From Roseiarcus sp963764955 (GTDB taxonomy: Bacteria > Pseudomonadota > Alphaproteobacteria > Rhizobiales > Beijerinckiaceae), in the NCBI GenBank assembly GCA_963764955.1, contig CAVXVE010000052.1:1-64000 (forward strand): DNA of 64,000 bases, written 5' to 3'. Numbering within the stretch: position 1 is the first letter of the stretch; each line of letters begins with the position of its first letter. Shown here one piece after another: positions 37,792 through 46,037 of this stretch. The notes under the pieces were generated by a model. That model was not told where the DNA came from and did no database searches. It saw only the letters and a program-made list of their open reading frames with translations. A program made the position numbers and the translations under genes.

Positions 37792-38997
37792 ATGACGCTA
37801 CTTCGGCTCATAGAACGTCGAGGCGTGGTAATCCTGATACTTAGCTGCCTAATTCTCGCAGCGGAAGGCTTGCAAGCTGCGGCTCAGAATACCGGAGAAT
37901 CGCACACCTCAGCCCAGACCGCTGTTCCCGGGTCAAGTGTCAAACGGAACATTCTACAGATTGACGGTCAAACGCTTACCGTCGCAGTCCCTGAGAAGAT
38001 TAAAGTCATAGGGAGCGATGCGCAGCAGAAGGTCGGTACATTCTCGCTCGGAGACACGGTCCTCATCCCTGCTGCTGAGGCTGACAAAGACGAAGTCCCG
38101 GCCGCAAACATCACCAAAGACAACGCTACCGTGCCGGTCAGCGCGCAGGGGCGACTGGCGGCTGGGTTTATCGCATTTGTATTGGTTTTCATCGTCGCGG
38201 GCCTCGCGACCGGCAGGTCGAATAACGGTAAACTCGCGTTTGGGAATCCTCTCAGTTTTTGTGTCGGCATCGATAATCGAACGAGTAACTCGCAGACTCA
38301 AATGGTGTTCTGGTCAGCGACAGTGCTTGTTGCTTATCTGACGACGGTTTTTCTGCGTGGATGGATGACGGATTGGAGCCTCCTGGGCGGAGTCGGCATT
38401 CCACCAAACCTTCTTGCATTTTCTGGCTTGAGCGCGCTGAGCTTCGGCGGCGCCCGCACAATTACGGTGTCGAAGGTCAACGCGGTAAAGGCCGCTGGCG
38501 CCGCCGTAGTGACGGTTGCTTCGGCTACCGCGGAAGCTACCGCGACAGACGCTCAGGCCAAAGGCGACGCCGCAGCCAGCGCCGTTGAAGCTGCTCAAGC
38601 CGCGTCAAACAATGCCGGAACCGCGGCCGCGCGCACCGCGATCGATGATGCGCAGGAAGCTGCAAGAATAGCCGGTTTAGCTCAAGCAGCTTCCGACCAA
38701 GCGAAGCTATACGCGACCAGTAGCGCCGACATTAAGCAAGCCCCCGCCGGGACTGCTCATATTACGCAACTCTTCCAAGATGATGCGGGCCGCGCCGACT
38801 TGGGAGATACTCAGATGATTCTTATAACACTGATCGCGATAGCGACCTATGTGGTCACCTGTTTTCATCAGCTCGGTAATCTTGAGATTGCACAAGAGGT
38901 CTCTTTGCCTGACATCGACTCTTACCTGCTGGCTAGTTTTGGCATCGGTCAGGCCGCGTATTTAGCGAAGAAGGCGGCATCGAATATAGGTCAATGA
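37792..38997 (+). CDS. Multi-pass membrane protein with Ala-rich periplasmic or coiled segment, unknown function
   Basis: 401 residues. An N-terminal signal-like helix (VVILILSCLILAAEG) is followed by a small domain with QIDGQTLTVAVPEKIKVIG that looks beta-rich. Membrane helices follow near residues 121-140 (RLAAGFIAFVLVFIVAGLAT), 170-190 (QMVFWSATVLVAYLTTVFL), 197-219 and 343-362 (MILITLIAIATYVVTCF). Between about 230 and 310 is a long Ala/Thr-rich helix likely to be coiled coil. The arrangement of FWSATVLVAYL, then PPNLLAFSGLSALSF, then LPDIDSYLLASFGIGQAAYL recalls uncharacterised bacterial membrane proteins with a repeated two-helix unit; I cannot name the family with certainty. Base composition is lower in GC than the neighbours. 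Confidence 0.7.
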   Translation: MTLLRLIERRGVVILILSCLILAAEGLQAAAQNTGESHTSAQTAVPGSSVKRNILQIDGQTLTVAVPEKIKVIGSDAQQKVGTFSLGDTVLIPAAEADKDEVPAANITKDNATVPVSAQGRLAAGFIAFVLVFIVAGLATGRSNNGKLAFGNPLSFCVGIDNRTSNSQTQMVFWSATVLVAYLTTVFLRGWMTDWSLLGGVGIPPNLLAFSGLSALSFGGARTITVSKVNAVKAAGAAVVTVASATAEATATDAQAKGDAAASAVEAAQAASNNAGTAAARTAIDDAQEAARIAGLAQAASDQAKLYATSSADIKQAPAGTAHITQLFQDDAGRADLGDTQMILITLIAIATYVVTCFHQLGNLEIAQEVSLPDIDSYLLASFGIGQAAYLAKKAASNIGQ

Positions 38998-39250
38998 TGA
39001 AGCGCGCAAGCTGATTGGTCTAACTCAGGAAGTTGTCCTTCGGAACGAGGTATGTTTTGGGTACTGATGCGAGAGCTTGAGTTGTTGTTGCGATATTCCT
39101 TTTGGGGAGGCGATCTAGGAAGCAAGGAACGCAAGTTACTTGTTTAGAAATTGATGTTGGATAATCTAGCTTGACGTACGTATTTTGGTTTGAGTTTCGG
39201 ACGGTGCATGCTTTTGTTTCTCTAGTTTAGATTTCGTCGGGAGGGGGTTG

Positions 39251-40174
39251 ATGCGGTTCTTTGCAGCGAGCTTTGCCGCGCTGTTGTCTGGAGTTCTCCT
39301 TTCTGCTTGCTCACCCCTCGATCGGACCTTCCTCGATGCCGGGGTGGGAACCGACCTATATGCGAGCGCTGCTTCGGGATCATCGGACATGGAAGATCTG
39401 TACATCGGGCTCCTCTGCGATCGCGCCGGAATTAGGTGCACTGAGCTGGCGCTCGGGTCCCCTAGCTGGACCGTCATTGTCCAAGCAGGAATGAACGACA
39501 TTGACCAGCGATGCGACGCTTATCTCACTTGGCTGGACGACCGAAGCCGATCTCAGGCGCCGATACTCAAGGAGCTCAGCGATTTGTCAGTCGCGACACA
39601 GGCTATCATGGCAACCACGCCCGCGGGTGTGGAGGCGATAACAGTTGTCGGCATCGCTTTTGGGCTCGCAAGCAGTACTTTTACAAACTTCAATTCTAGA
39701 TTACTCTACGAGATTAACCACTCTACTGTACAGTCTGTTGTACTCGCCAATGACAATCGATTTCGGCAAGAACTACAAGGAAAAACGATCAATAATAGGC
39801 CAGCGGCGATCTATGCGCTGCGCTCATATCTTCGGCTATGCATGCCGTTCACCATTGAGACGCAGATTAATAATGCGGTTACATTGTTCGAGGTCGGCGA
39901 CATTGCCTCGGCTGGTGCGAATCCAAACCCGCTTATATCCGCGAATAACGTCGCGACAGTAGTTAGCAATACGACTATGACATTTTCCGCGAGTGCCTCC
40001 AGGGATACGATCCGACGATGGCTACGTCCAAACGGAGTTCTGGACACCTCGCGTAGAGACAATCTGGCTACCTGGGTGAAGCAAAACACTACTGCTACCT
40101 GGAATGCCTTTTTAGATAATAACAGTGAGGAATCGGATCGTCAGAGAGCAATTATTCGATTCAAAATGCCGTAA
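39251..40174 (+). CDS. Lipoprotein of unknown function
   Basis: 307 residues with a clear lipoprotein leader (FAASFAALLSGVLLSAC, acylated Cys20). After it: DMEDLYIGLLCDRAGIRC, then QAGMNDIDQRCDAYLTWLDD, a mid-protein hydrophobic segment EAITVVGIAFGLASSTF, and LRLCMPFTIETQINNAV. It resembles conserved but unnamed lipoproteins I recall from other alphaproteobacteria (pattern GMxxIDxRCDxYLxxLD, then an apolar helix pair, then LLYEI). The start is the ATG at 39251, with GGAGGGGG 4-5 bases upstream. Low GC and many ATA, TTA and AGA codons set it apart from its surroundings. It is followed 27 bases later by the peptidoglycan-enzyme-like gene. Confidence 0.7.
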   Translation: MRFFAASFAALLSGVLLSACSPLDRTFLDAGVGTDLYASAASGSSDMEDLYIGLLCDRAGIRCTELALGSPSWTVIVQAGMNDIDQRCDAYLTWLDDRSRSQAPILKELSDLSVATQAIMATTPAGVEAITVVGIAFGLASSTFTNFNSRLLYEINHSTVQSVVLANDNRFRQELQGKTINNRPAAIYALRSYLRLCMPFTIETQINNAVTLFEVGDIASAGANPNPLISANNVATVVSNTTMTFSASASRDTIRRWLRPNGVLDTSRRDNLATWVKQNTTATWNAFLDNNSEESDRQRAIIRFKMP

Positions 40175-40201
40175 GTTTTAACTTGAGTAGAGGAGTGTGC
40201 G

Positions 40202-41515
40202 ATGAGGTTCAAAACGGAAACTATAACCGAGGTTCCGGGCGATCAGCTCGCGGGAGTTATGCAAGACGCCCAGGATGGGGTGCCTACGCCGAGTAATATA
40301 ACGAGCTCCCCTGACGGAAGAGGAACCTTCACCGTAGTCGTATTCTATCCGGCGGATACAACTGTTTCTGATCCAGGCCCAACTCCTGGAGGGGCGCCCG
40401 CAGTTGCACCGGCGGAACCACCGGACGATCCAGCGCCTTTCGCGGCTTTCGCAGCCTCCGTCGGCACGACATTTTGGCCAGTCGTGGATCCCGGCCCCAA
40501 TACCCGGATCGTCTCCTATCACCCATCCCCTGACAAAACGATCGGGAACATCGGACGATGTTTTTTTGACGACCGGCCGGGAAGACATCATGTGGGGGTC
40601 GATCTTTTTGGCAAGGAGGGTGACCCGGTCGTTGCGTGCGCTGACGGGACGATAGTTAGCTTCTACAAATTCTATAACAGCAAGGGTCGCGATACTTTTG
40701 CACTTGTCATCGCACACGAGGGAGTCGTCATCAACTATGGCGAAGTCGCTCCGAACTCTCTTCAGGAGTTCGGTTTAAAAATCGGCGACTCCGTTAAGGC
40801 CGGCCAGACCGTTGGTCTCATTGGCGCAACGGGCATGTTGCATTTCGAGACCTATGAGCCGGGCGCCAAACAAAACATTCCATGGATGGACAACCAGCCG
40901 AGACCCTTGCAACTTCAGAATCCCACACAGCTCTTGTTTTCGCTAGCGGCTACAGGAAAAGGAAGTGCCGCGGGCCAAGGACCATCCGCGCCCTCAACCC
41001 CATCTGGCCCGCAGCAGATCGCGTGGGGCGGAGTCGTCAGCGCCCCTTTCAAAGCGAAAGTGATTGATATTTCTAGCGCACTCGGTTGTGATCCGAGTTA
41101 TTTAATGGCAGCAATGGCCTTTGAAAGTGAAGAAACGTTCTCGGCTACCATTAAGAATCCAAAGAGTGGGGCGATAGGTCTTATCCAGTTCATGCCAGAC
41201 ACTGCGCAAAGCCTCGGCACGACGAGTTCAGCTTTAGCGAACATGACTGCCGAGGCGCAGCTAACATTTGTCCAAAAGTACCTCCAACCATTTCGAGGAG
41301 AAATGAAGTCGTTGTCCGACGTTTACATGACGATCTTGTGGCCGAAAGCGGTAGGAGAACCAGATGCTACGGTAATTTTCTCCACACCGAGCATTCAATA
41401 CCAGCAGAATCGAAGCTTGGACGTTAACAATGACGGTCACATAACAAAAGGCGAAGCTGCGTCTCTTGTCCAGAATGAACTTGATAAAGGACTTGGAGGC
41501 GCTCGACGTGGTTAG
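40202..41515 (+). CDS. Fusion of M23-like domain, lysozyme-like transglycosylase domain and EF-hand
   Basis: 437 residues without a signal peptide. Residues 1-85: small N-terminal domain and a Pro-rich linker. About 90-245: LytM/M23 fold with the zinc ligands H130 and D134 (HHVGVDLFG) and H214 (GMLHFETY). The position normally held by the catalytic His of the HxH motif is Met212, and the usual YGHL is YGEV. About 280-400: phage-endolysin-like lytic transglycosylase domain (LMAAMAFESEETF with catalytic Glu308, then GAIGLIQFMPDTAQSLG). 407-418: EF-hand loop DVNNDGHITKGE. It would cut or bind peptidoglycan, but how it leaves the cytosol is unclear. RBS GAGGAG... upstream. AT-rich like its two neighbours. 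Confidence 0.8.
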   Translation: MRFKTETITEVPGDQLAGVMQDAQDGVPTPSNITSSPDGRGTFTVVVFYPADTTVSDPGPTPGGAPAVAPAEPPDDPAPFAAFAASVGTTFWPVVDPGPNTRIVSYHPSPDKTIGNIGRCFFDDRPGRHHVGVDLFGKEGDPVVACADGTIVSFYKFYNSKGRDTFALVIAHEGVVINYGEVAPNSLQEFGLKIGDSVKAGQTVGLIGATGMLHFETYEPGAKQNIPWMDNQPRPLQLQNPTQLLFSLAATGKGSAAGQGPSAPSTPSGPQQIAWGGVVSAPFKAKVIDISSALGCDPSYLMAAMAFESEETFSATIKNPKSGAIGLIQFMPDTAQSLGTTSSALANMTAEAQLTFVQKYLQPFRGEMKSLSDVYMTILWPKAVGEPDATVIFSTPSIQYQQNRSLDVNNDGHITKGEAASLVQNELDKGLGGARRG

Positions 41516-41547
41516 TTCGTTTCTGTCTAAATTTTGAATGAGCGGGG

Positions 41548-41576
41548 CTTGCAGATACTATACTAGTGTCTGCAAG
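41548..41576. terminator. Hairpin after the AT-rich cassette
   Basis: CTTGCAGATAC (41548-41558) and GTGTCTGCAAG (41566-41576) pair with a single G-T wobble around a 7-base loop. It lies between the convergent ends of the 40202 gene and the GST gene and would suit a bidirectional terminator, though no long T-run follows. Confidence 0.45.
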
Positions 41577-41586
41577 CAACTGTATC

Positions 41587-42279
41587 TTACCTCTTTTGCC
41601 CCTTCACATAGGCGATGTAACCTTCGACGTCCTTCGCCGGTTCCGCATAGGCGTCGCCCAAAGCCTTGGCGACCGCGCCCATGAAGGTCTTGGCCCATTC
41701 GGGATAAGGATAGTCGATGACCTTGAGGAATTCGAGGCTGCACGCGAGGCGAATGTCGGCGATCGACGGGTGGTCGCCGCCAACGAACGTCTTGCCGTCG
41801 AGAAAGAACTTGTGGAACGCAGCGAGCGTCTCGCCGACCGCTCCCGCCGCCGCCTCTCGCGCCTTCTCCTTCTCCGCTGGCGTGGCGTCGCTGGCGCCGA
41901 CCTCGCCCGGATAGTGGGGGAAGCCCAACGCTCCATAGGTCGAGCGCACGATATAGGGATAGAGCGTGCCGACGATATAGAACATCGCGCTGTCGACCAT
42001 CGCCCGCTTTTCCGGGTCAGTCGGATAGAACTTGTCGAGATGATGCTTGTTGCAGAGATACTGCATGATCGCGCAGCTCTCCCACATCACGCCCTTCGGC
42101 AGGCCCGGCGCCTCCATCATCGGCGTCAGATGGGCCGGATTCTTGGCGAGAAATTCATCGGTGCGGGTCTTGCCGTAGACGTCGTCCTCGGTGAAATCGA
42201 GCTTGGCCGCGCGAACGAACACGCGCGCGGTCATGTTGTTGACGCTCGGCTTGATGACATGGAGCTTGATTGCGGACAT
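41587..42279 (-). CDS. Glutathione S-transferase family protein
   Basis: 230 residues with an N-terminal thioredoxin-like GST domain (MSAIKLHVIKPSVNNMTARV, then EFLAKNPAHLTPMMEAPG with the cis-Pro region, and WESCAIMQYLCNKH carrying the E-S glutathione-binding pair). The helical C-terminal domain contains FVGGDHPSIADIRLACSLEF, the GST hydrophobic staple region. The substrate is unknown. It is the last gene of a leftward operon after the VOC protein (13-base gap). In that context it may conjugate or isomerise an intermediate with glutathione; this is inference. Confidence 0.88.
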   Translation of the reverse strand: MSAIKLHVIKPSVNNMTARVFVRAAKLDFTEDDVYGKTRTDEFLAKNPAHLTPMMEAPGLPKGVMWESCAIMQYLCNKHHLDKFYPTDPEKRAMVDSAMFYIVGTLYPYIVRSTYGALGFPHYPGEVGASDATPAEKEKAREAAAGAVGETLAAFHKFFLDGKTFVGGDHPSIADIRLACSLEFLKVIDYPYPEWAKTFMGAVAKALGDAYAEPAKDVEGYIAYVKGQKR

Positions 42280-42292
42280 TGGGCGCTTCCTC

Positions 42293-42910
42293 CTATTTGT
42301 TTTCGATGAGCTCAGGCGCGTGGCTGCGCTGGTATGGATCCCTGGGCGAGCGGTCGGCCGACAGGCTCTTGGTCGCCGACTTGACCAGACTTTCGATCGC
42401 GTCGGCGAGGTGGACTTCGTTGATCGCCCGGTCGCCGCGCGCGACGCGCAGATTGTGGGCGGCGAACAAAACATCCGAGCGGGTGAAGCCGTGCGGAGCG
42501 TCGAATTTCCAGCACGAAAGCTCGATGAGCAGCCCGAGCGGATCCTCGAAATAGATCGCATCGAAGATCATCCGGTCGCGCACGCCGGTGTTCGGAATGC
42601 CGCGCGCGCCCAGCCGCTCGACCGCCTGCATGAACACGGCGCGCGAGACGTTGAACGCCATATGATGCACGCAGCCGCTGTCGGTCGGAGTGCGGCGCTT
42701 GACCGGCTTGCGGTCCTCGTTGGTGAACACGGTTATGAGCCGCCCGTCGCCGGGATCGAAATAGATGTGGCTTTCGCCGGCGTTGTCGAGATTGGGCTGC
42801 TCGAAGATGAAAGGCATGCCGAGCACGCCCTCCCAGAAGTCGATCGAGGTCTCCCGATCGGCGCCAACCAGCGTGACGTGATGCAGACCCTGGGTCTGAA
42901 GCTTTTGCAT
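42293..42910 (-). CDS. VOC-superfamily metalloenzyme (dioxygenase/glyoxalase type)
   Basis: 205 residues built of two vicinal-oxygen-chelate modules: GLHHVTLVGADRETSIDFW at the start of the first, and GCVHHMAFNVSRAVFMQAVE at the start of the second. DPLGLLIELSCW carries the last metal ligand Glu. The His, His, Glu set fits a divalent-metal site, as in ring-cleaving dioxygenases and glyoxalases. Substrate unknown. The ribosome-binding site GAGGAGG is strong. It lies 11 bases after the CoA ligase gene and 13 bases before the GST gene, so the three are one transcript. Confidence 0.88.
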   Translation of the reverse strand: MQKLQTQGLHHVTLVGADRETSIDFWEGVLGMPFIFEQPNLDNAGESHIYFDPGDGRLITVFTNEDRKPVKRRTPTDSGCVHHMAFNVSRAVFMQAVERLGARGIPNTGVRDRMIFDAIYFEDPLGLLIELSCWKFDAPHGFTRSDVLFAAHNLRVARGDRAINEVHLADAIESLVKSATKSLSADRSPRDPYQRSHAPELIENK

Positions 42911-42921
42911 GGGCCTCCTCC

Positions 42922-44226
42922 TCAGACTTTTTCGACGAGTTTGGACTTGTATTCGCTGCGCGGGAGAGCGCCCGGGGCGACAAGCGTGATCTCGGTCGTG
43001 ACCAGAAGCTTATCACGCAAACGAGCGCGGATGCGGTCGGCGAGGCCCTCGACGCCGCTCCCGGCGCGAGCTCGACGCTGACCGGCAGCGGCGGCTCCTG
43101 CCTGACGCCCGCGACACGCGGGCGGATCACGATGACGCCCGCGACCGCCGGGGCGAACTCGTTGACGACCTCGCGCAAGGCGGAGGGAAAGACGTTGACG
43201 CCGCGCACGATCAGCATGTCGTCGGTGCGGCCGATGCAGCGCACGCGCGGGCTCGTGCGCCCGCAGGCGCATTTGCCCATGCTCAGGCGCACATGGTCGC
43301 GGGTGCGAAAGCGCAGGAGCGGCGCCGAGCGATTGACGAGATGAGTGAGCACGAGCTCGCCTTCGGCGCCGTCGGCAAGCGGAATGGCCGCGCCCGTCTC
43401 CGGATCGATCAGCTCGAAATGCACGAAGCCCCGGCCGCTGAAATGCATGCCGGCCTTCTGCTCGCACTCGCCCCATAGGGAAACGGAAATGTCGCCGATG
43501 CCCATCGCCTCGGTGACGCTCGCGCCCCAGGCCGCTTCGAGCTTGGCGCGCATCGCGGGCTCCCCGCCGCCGGGCTCGCCCGCGACCATCACCCGCCTCA
43601 CGCTCGACTTCGCAAGGTCCCTGCCGCGCGCCGCGGCCCATTCGGCAAGATGCAGGGCGTACGAGGGCGTCATCGCGACGACGGTCGGCTTCGAGCAGCT
43701 CGACTGCGGCGACGAGGCGCTCGGTGTTTCCCGAGCCGACGGGAATATGGCAGAGGCCGAGCCGGTCGAAGGCGCCAAGCGCCGCCCCGGCGACGAAGGG
43801 CCCGGCGTTATAGGTCGAGACGATGCGCTCGCCGCGCGTTAAGCCGGAGGCCGCGTAGGAGCGCGCGGACGTGCGCACCCAGACTTCGAGGTCGGCGGCG
43901 GTGAGCGGGATATAGCTCGGCGTTCCGGTCGTGCCGCTGGTCGAATAGATGCGCACGATCTCCTCGCGCGAAGCGGTCCGGTGCGACCCGATCGGCTCGT
44001 CGGCCGAGCGCGAGCGCCTCAGCTCGTCCTTTTCGGTCAGTGGCGCGCCTTCGATCGCCTCGAGGCCGCCGACCGCGCCATGCGTTGCGAAGCCGGCGCG
44101 CTCGAGCTTGTCGCGATAGAAGCGCGAGCGCTCGAACAGATATTCGATCTGCTTGAGATAGAGCGGCGCGTCGGATCGCGCCTGCTCCTCCCACGGCGCC
44201 TGCTCGATGTCGGGCTCGACGATCAT
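42922..44226 (-). CDS. Phenylacetate-CoA-ligase-like AMP-binding enzyme (two frameshifts)
   Basis: PaaK-like acyl-adenylate-forming CoA ligase. Present in order: LFERSRFYRDKLERAG, the P-loop-like RIYSTSGTTGTPSYIPL, AMTPSYALHLAEWAAARG, RRVMVAGEPGGGEP, EAMGIGDISVSLWGECE, RFRTRDHVRLSMGKCACGR, GRTDDMLIVRGVNVFPSAL, and the end GALPRSEYKSKLVEKV. The middle is in a second frame, entered near 43695 (one extra G) and left near 43065 (one base missing). The acid substrate is not known; the enzyme would activate a carboxylate for the citrate-synthase-like partner. No stop codon separates it from that upstream partner, so the two may be one fused protein. Confidence 0.85.
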   Translation of the reverse strand: MIVEPDIEQAPWEEQARSDAPLYLKQIEYLFERSRFYRDKLERAGFATHGAVGGLEAIEGAPLTEKDELRRSRSADEPIGSHRTASREEIVRIYSTSGTTGTPSYIPLTAADLEVWVRTSARSYAASGLTRGERIVSTYNAGPFVAGAALGAFDRLGLCHIPVGSGNTERLVAAVELLEADRRRDDALVRPASCRMGRGARQGPCEVEREAGDGRGRARRRGARDARQARSGLGRERHRGDGHRRHFRFPMGRVRAEGRHAFQRPGLRAFRADRSGDGRGHSACRRRRRRARAHSSRQSLGAAPALSHPRPCAPEHGQMRLRAHEPARALHRPHRRHADRARRQRLSLRLARGRQRVRPGGRGRHRDPPACRGRQAGAAAAGQRRARAGSGVEGLADRIRARLRDKLLVTTEITLVAPGALPRSEYKSKLVEKV

Positions 44227-45022
44227 CGGGCGGCGCCCGTCCGCGTCGGCGGTATGAACGATCGCTTCCTCGCCCTTCGAGGCCATCAGGAAGCCGATCG
44301 GCGTCTCCGCCTCCTCCATGCAATGGGCGATGAGCCCGGCCGTGCGGGCGAGGATCGGCGCGGCGCGGATGAGGCCGGGGGGAACGTCCGGCGTCGCGGA
44401 GCGTCGCCGCGATGGTCATGGACACATTCATCGGCAGCGGCTTGCCCCAGACCTCAGCCGCCGCTTTGGTGAGCGCAAGCGCCGCCTCGACGGAGCGCCC
44501 GGCGATTCCGCGCTCGCGCGCGAGCGCGATCATGCGCTCGGCGCGCGGATCGACGGGCTTATGCAGCGGGTGGCCATAGCCGGGGAGCGGCTGGCGCCGC
44601 TCGCGATATTCGCGCGCGACCTCGAGGGCGGCTGCGTCCAGCGCGCCGCCTGCGTCGACGCGCGCCAGCACATCCTCGATCACCTTGCGGCAGAGGTCGG
44701 CCGTGCCCAGAATCACCGCGCCGCAGCCGAGCACGCCTGCGGCGATGGCGGCCTGAAGCGCCGCCGGATCGGCGTCGTAGGTCATGCGCGCCGCCTGGAC
44801 CGATGGCGTCAGCCCATGCTCGGCGAGCGCCACCAGGCTCAGATCGAGAAAGAAGCGCTGCTCATCGGTCGGCGCCCGGCCGGTCGCAAGCAGGAAGACA
44901 TAGTCGGTGAAGCCGACGCGGCCCATGAGATCATTGACGAGATCGAGGCCGCGCACCGTGATCCTGTCGCTCGACGCGGCGGAGATCGCGGTTCGGGCGG
45001 CCCCCGGCTTGCCGATCAGCAT
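44227..45022 (-). CDS. Citrate synthase / citryl-CoA lyase-like protein (one frameshift)
   Basis: Short member of the citrate synthase superfamily: RITVRGLDLVNDLMGRVGFT at the N-terminus, TYDADPAALQAAIAAGVLG, and the active-site block LPGYGHPLHKPVDPRAERM with catalytic His, then NVSMTIAATLRDA. The end (VPPGLIRAAPILARTAGLIA, then TPIGFLMASKGEEAI) is in another frame, joined by removing one G near 44390. Family members condense or cleave an acyl-CoA with a 2-oxoacid. After the shift the frame runs without a stop into the CoA ligase domain. The start ATG 45022 has GGGAAGGGAA upstream and faces a GntR operator. Confidence 0.8.
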
Positions 45023-45066
45023 GGCGTTCCCTTCCCGTCCGATCCCTTTCCGCGTGCGGCGAATGG

Positions 45067-45089
45067 GTGTAGGACGATTGTAGGACAAT
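45067..45089. promoter_or_regulatory. GntR/FCD-type operator, tandem
   Basis: ATTGTAGGACAAT (45077-45089) is a perfect palindrome that fits the TNGTNNNACNA consensus of FadR-subfamily GntR regulators. An imperfect second copy GTGTAGGACGA lies at 45067-45077. It is placed between the divergent citrate-synthase-like and GntR genes, so it probably controls both. Confidence 0.65.
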
Positions 45090-45105
45090 ATCAGAGGCGC
45101 CGCTT

Positions 45106-45897
45106 GTGTCAAACGCCGCCGTCAGGAGAAACGGAAAGACAGGCCAGACGCCGCCGCGACGAAGGCGGGCGCGTGCGCCCGTCCCGCCCGCGCATGGCGC
45201 GACCGTCGCCTTCATCGTCGAGCGCTTGCGCGAGGACATTTGGGCCGCGCGCCTCGAGCCGGGATCGCGGCTCGTCGAATCCGACCTGACCGCCCGCTTC
45301 GCAGTCAGCCGCGGGCCGGTGCGGGAGGGCTTGAGGCGCCTCAGCGCGGACGGGCTGATCGAGCATTGGCCGCATCGCGGAGCGGTGGTCCGGCGCTTGA
45401 CCGAGCGCGAGATCCGCGAACTGTTCCTGATCCGGATCGAAATGGAGGCGCTCGCCGCCCGCCTTGCGGCCGTCGCCGACGCGCCTGAGCGGCGCACGCG
45501 CTTCGCCGCCTCGATCGAGCCGATCCATTCCGAGGCGGCGCGCAACCCTTGCGATTATCTCAAGGAAAACGCGGCCTTCCACGACGCCGTGATGGCGCTC
45601 GCCGACAATCTTCAACTGGGCGAGCTGGCGGTGCGGCTGCAATTGCCGCTCATCATGGCGCAGGTCGGCGACGTGCTGACGCCTCCCGTGCTCGAGGCGT
45701 CGGTCCGGGAACACCGCGCCATCGCCAAGGCGATCCTCGAGCGCGATCCGTCCGCCGCGTCGGCGCGGATGCGCGAGCATCTCGAACGGGCCGCGGCGGT
45801 GGCGCTCAAGGCGCGCGCCGCTCGCGCAACAGCCGAGAACGCGAGCGATGTCCCGCCGCCCGCGCCTCGCGCGCAGCGCTCGAGCTGTTCGCGTTAA
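45106..45897 (+). CDS. GntR-family transcriptional regulator, FCD (FadR) subfamily
   Basis: N-terminal winged helix (IVERLREDIWAARLEPGSRL, then SDLTARFAVSRGPVREGLRR, the recognition helix) and C-terminal FCD domain (REIRELFLIRIEMEALAARL, DYLKENAAFHDAVMALADN, EHRAIAKAILERDPSAASAR). The FCD metal-binding Asp/His residues (AFHDA, EHRAI) are visible, so it probably binds a carboxylate ligand through a metal. It starts with GTG 45106, 17 bases from the palindromic operator. Divergent from the GST/VOC/ligase operon, which it most likely represses. Confidence 0.92.
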   Translation: MSNAAVRRNGKTGQTPPRRRRARAPVPPAHGATVAFIVERLREDIWAARLEPGSRLVESDLTARFAVSRGPVREGLRRLSADGLIEHWPHRGAVVRRLTEREIRELFLIRIEMEALAARLAAVADAPERRTRFAASIEPIHSEAARNPCDYLKENAAFHDAVMALADNLQLGELAVRLQLPLIMAQVGDVLTPPVLEASVREHRAIAKAILERDPSAASARMREHLERAAAVALKARAARATAENASDVPPPAPRAQRSSCSR

Positions 45898-46037
45898 TCC
45901 CGCCTTCGCTATCTTCAATGCGCGATCACTCGGGTTGCGCGCGGCGATGTCCCATTGTACGCGGCGGCGCGACCCGATTCTGCGGCCTCCTCGCCGGCGA
46001 GACGTCTCGGTTCGGGCGCTTTTGCGAGGCAAGCGTG

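Noticed and set aside
39001..39250. Possible small gene or RNA between the first two cassette genes
   Set aside because: No frame with a ribosome-binding site and no recognisable structured RNA; left as an AT-rich spacer.
37792..41515. Prophage remnant explanation for the AT-rich cassette
   Set aside because: The lysozyme-like domain is phage-like, but there is no integrase, capsid, tail or holin gene and the other two proteins are not phage families I recognise.
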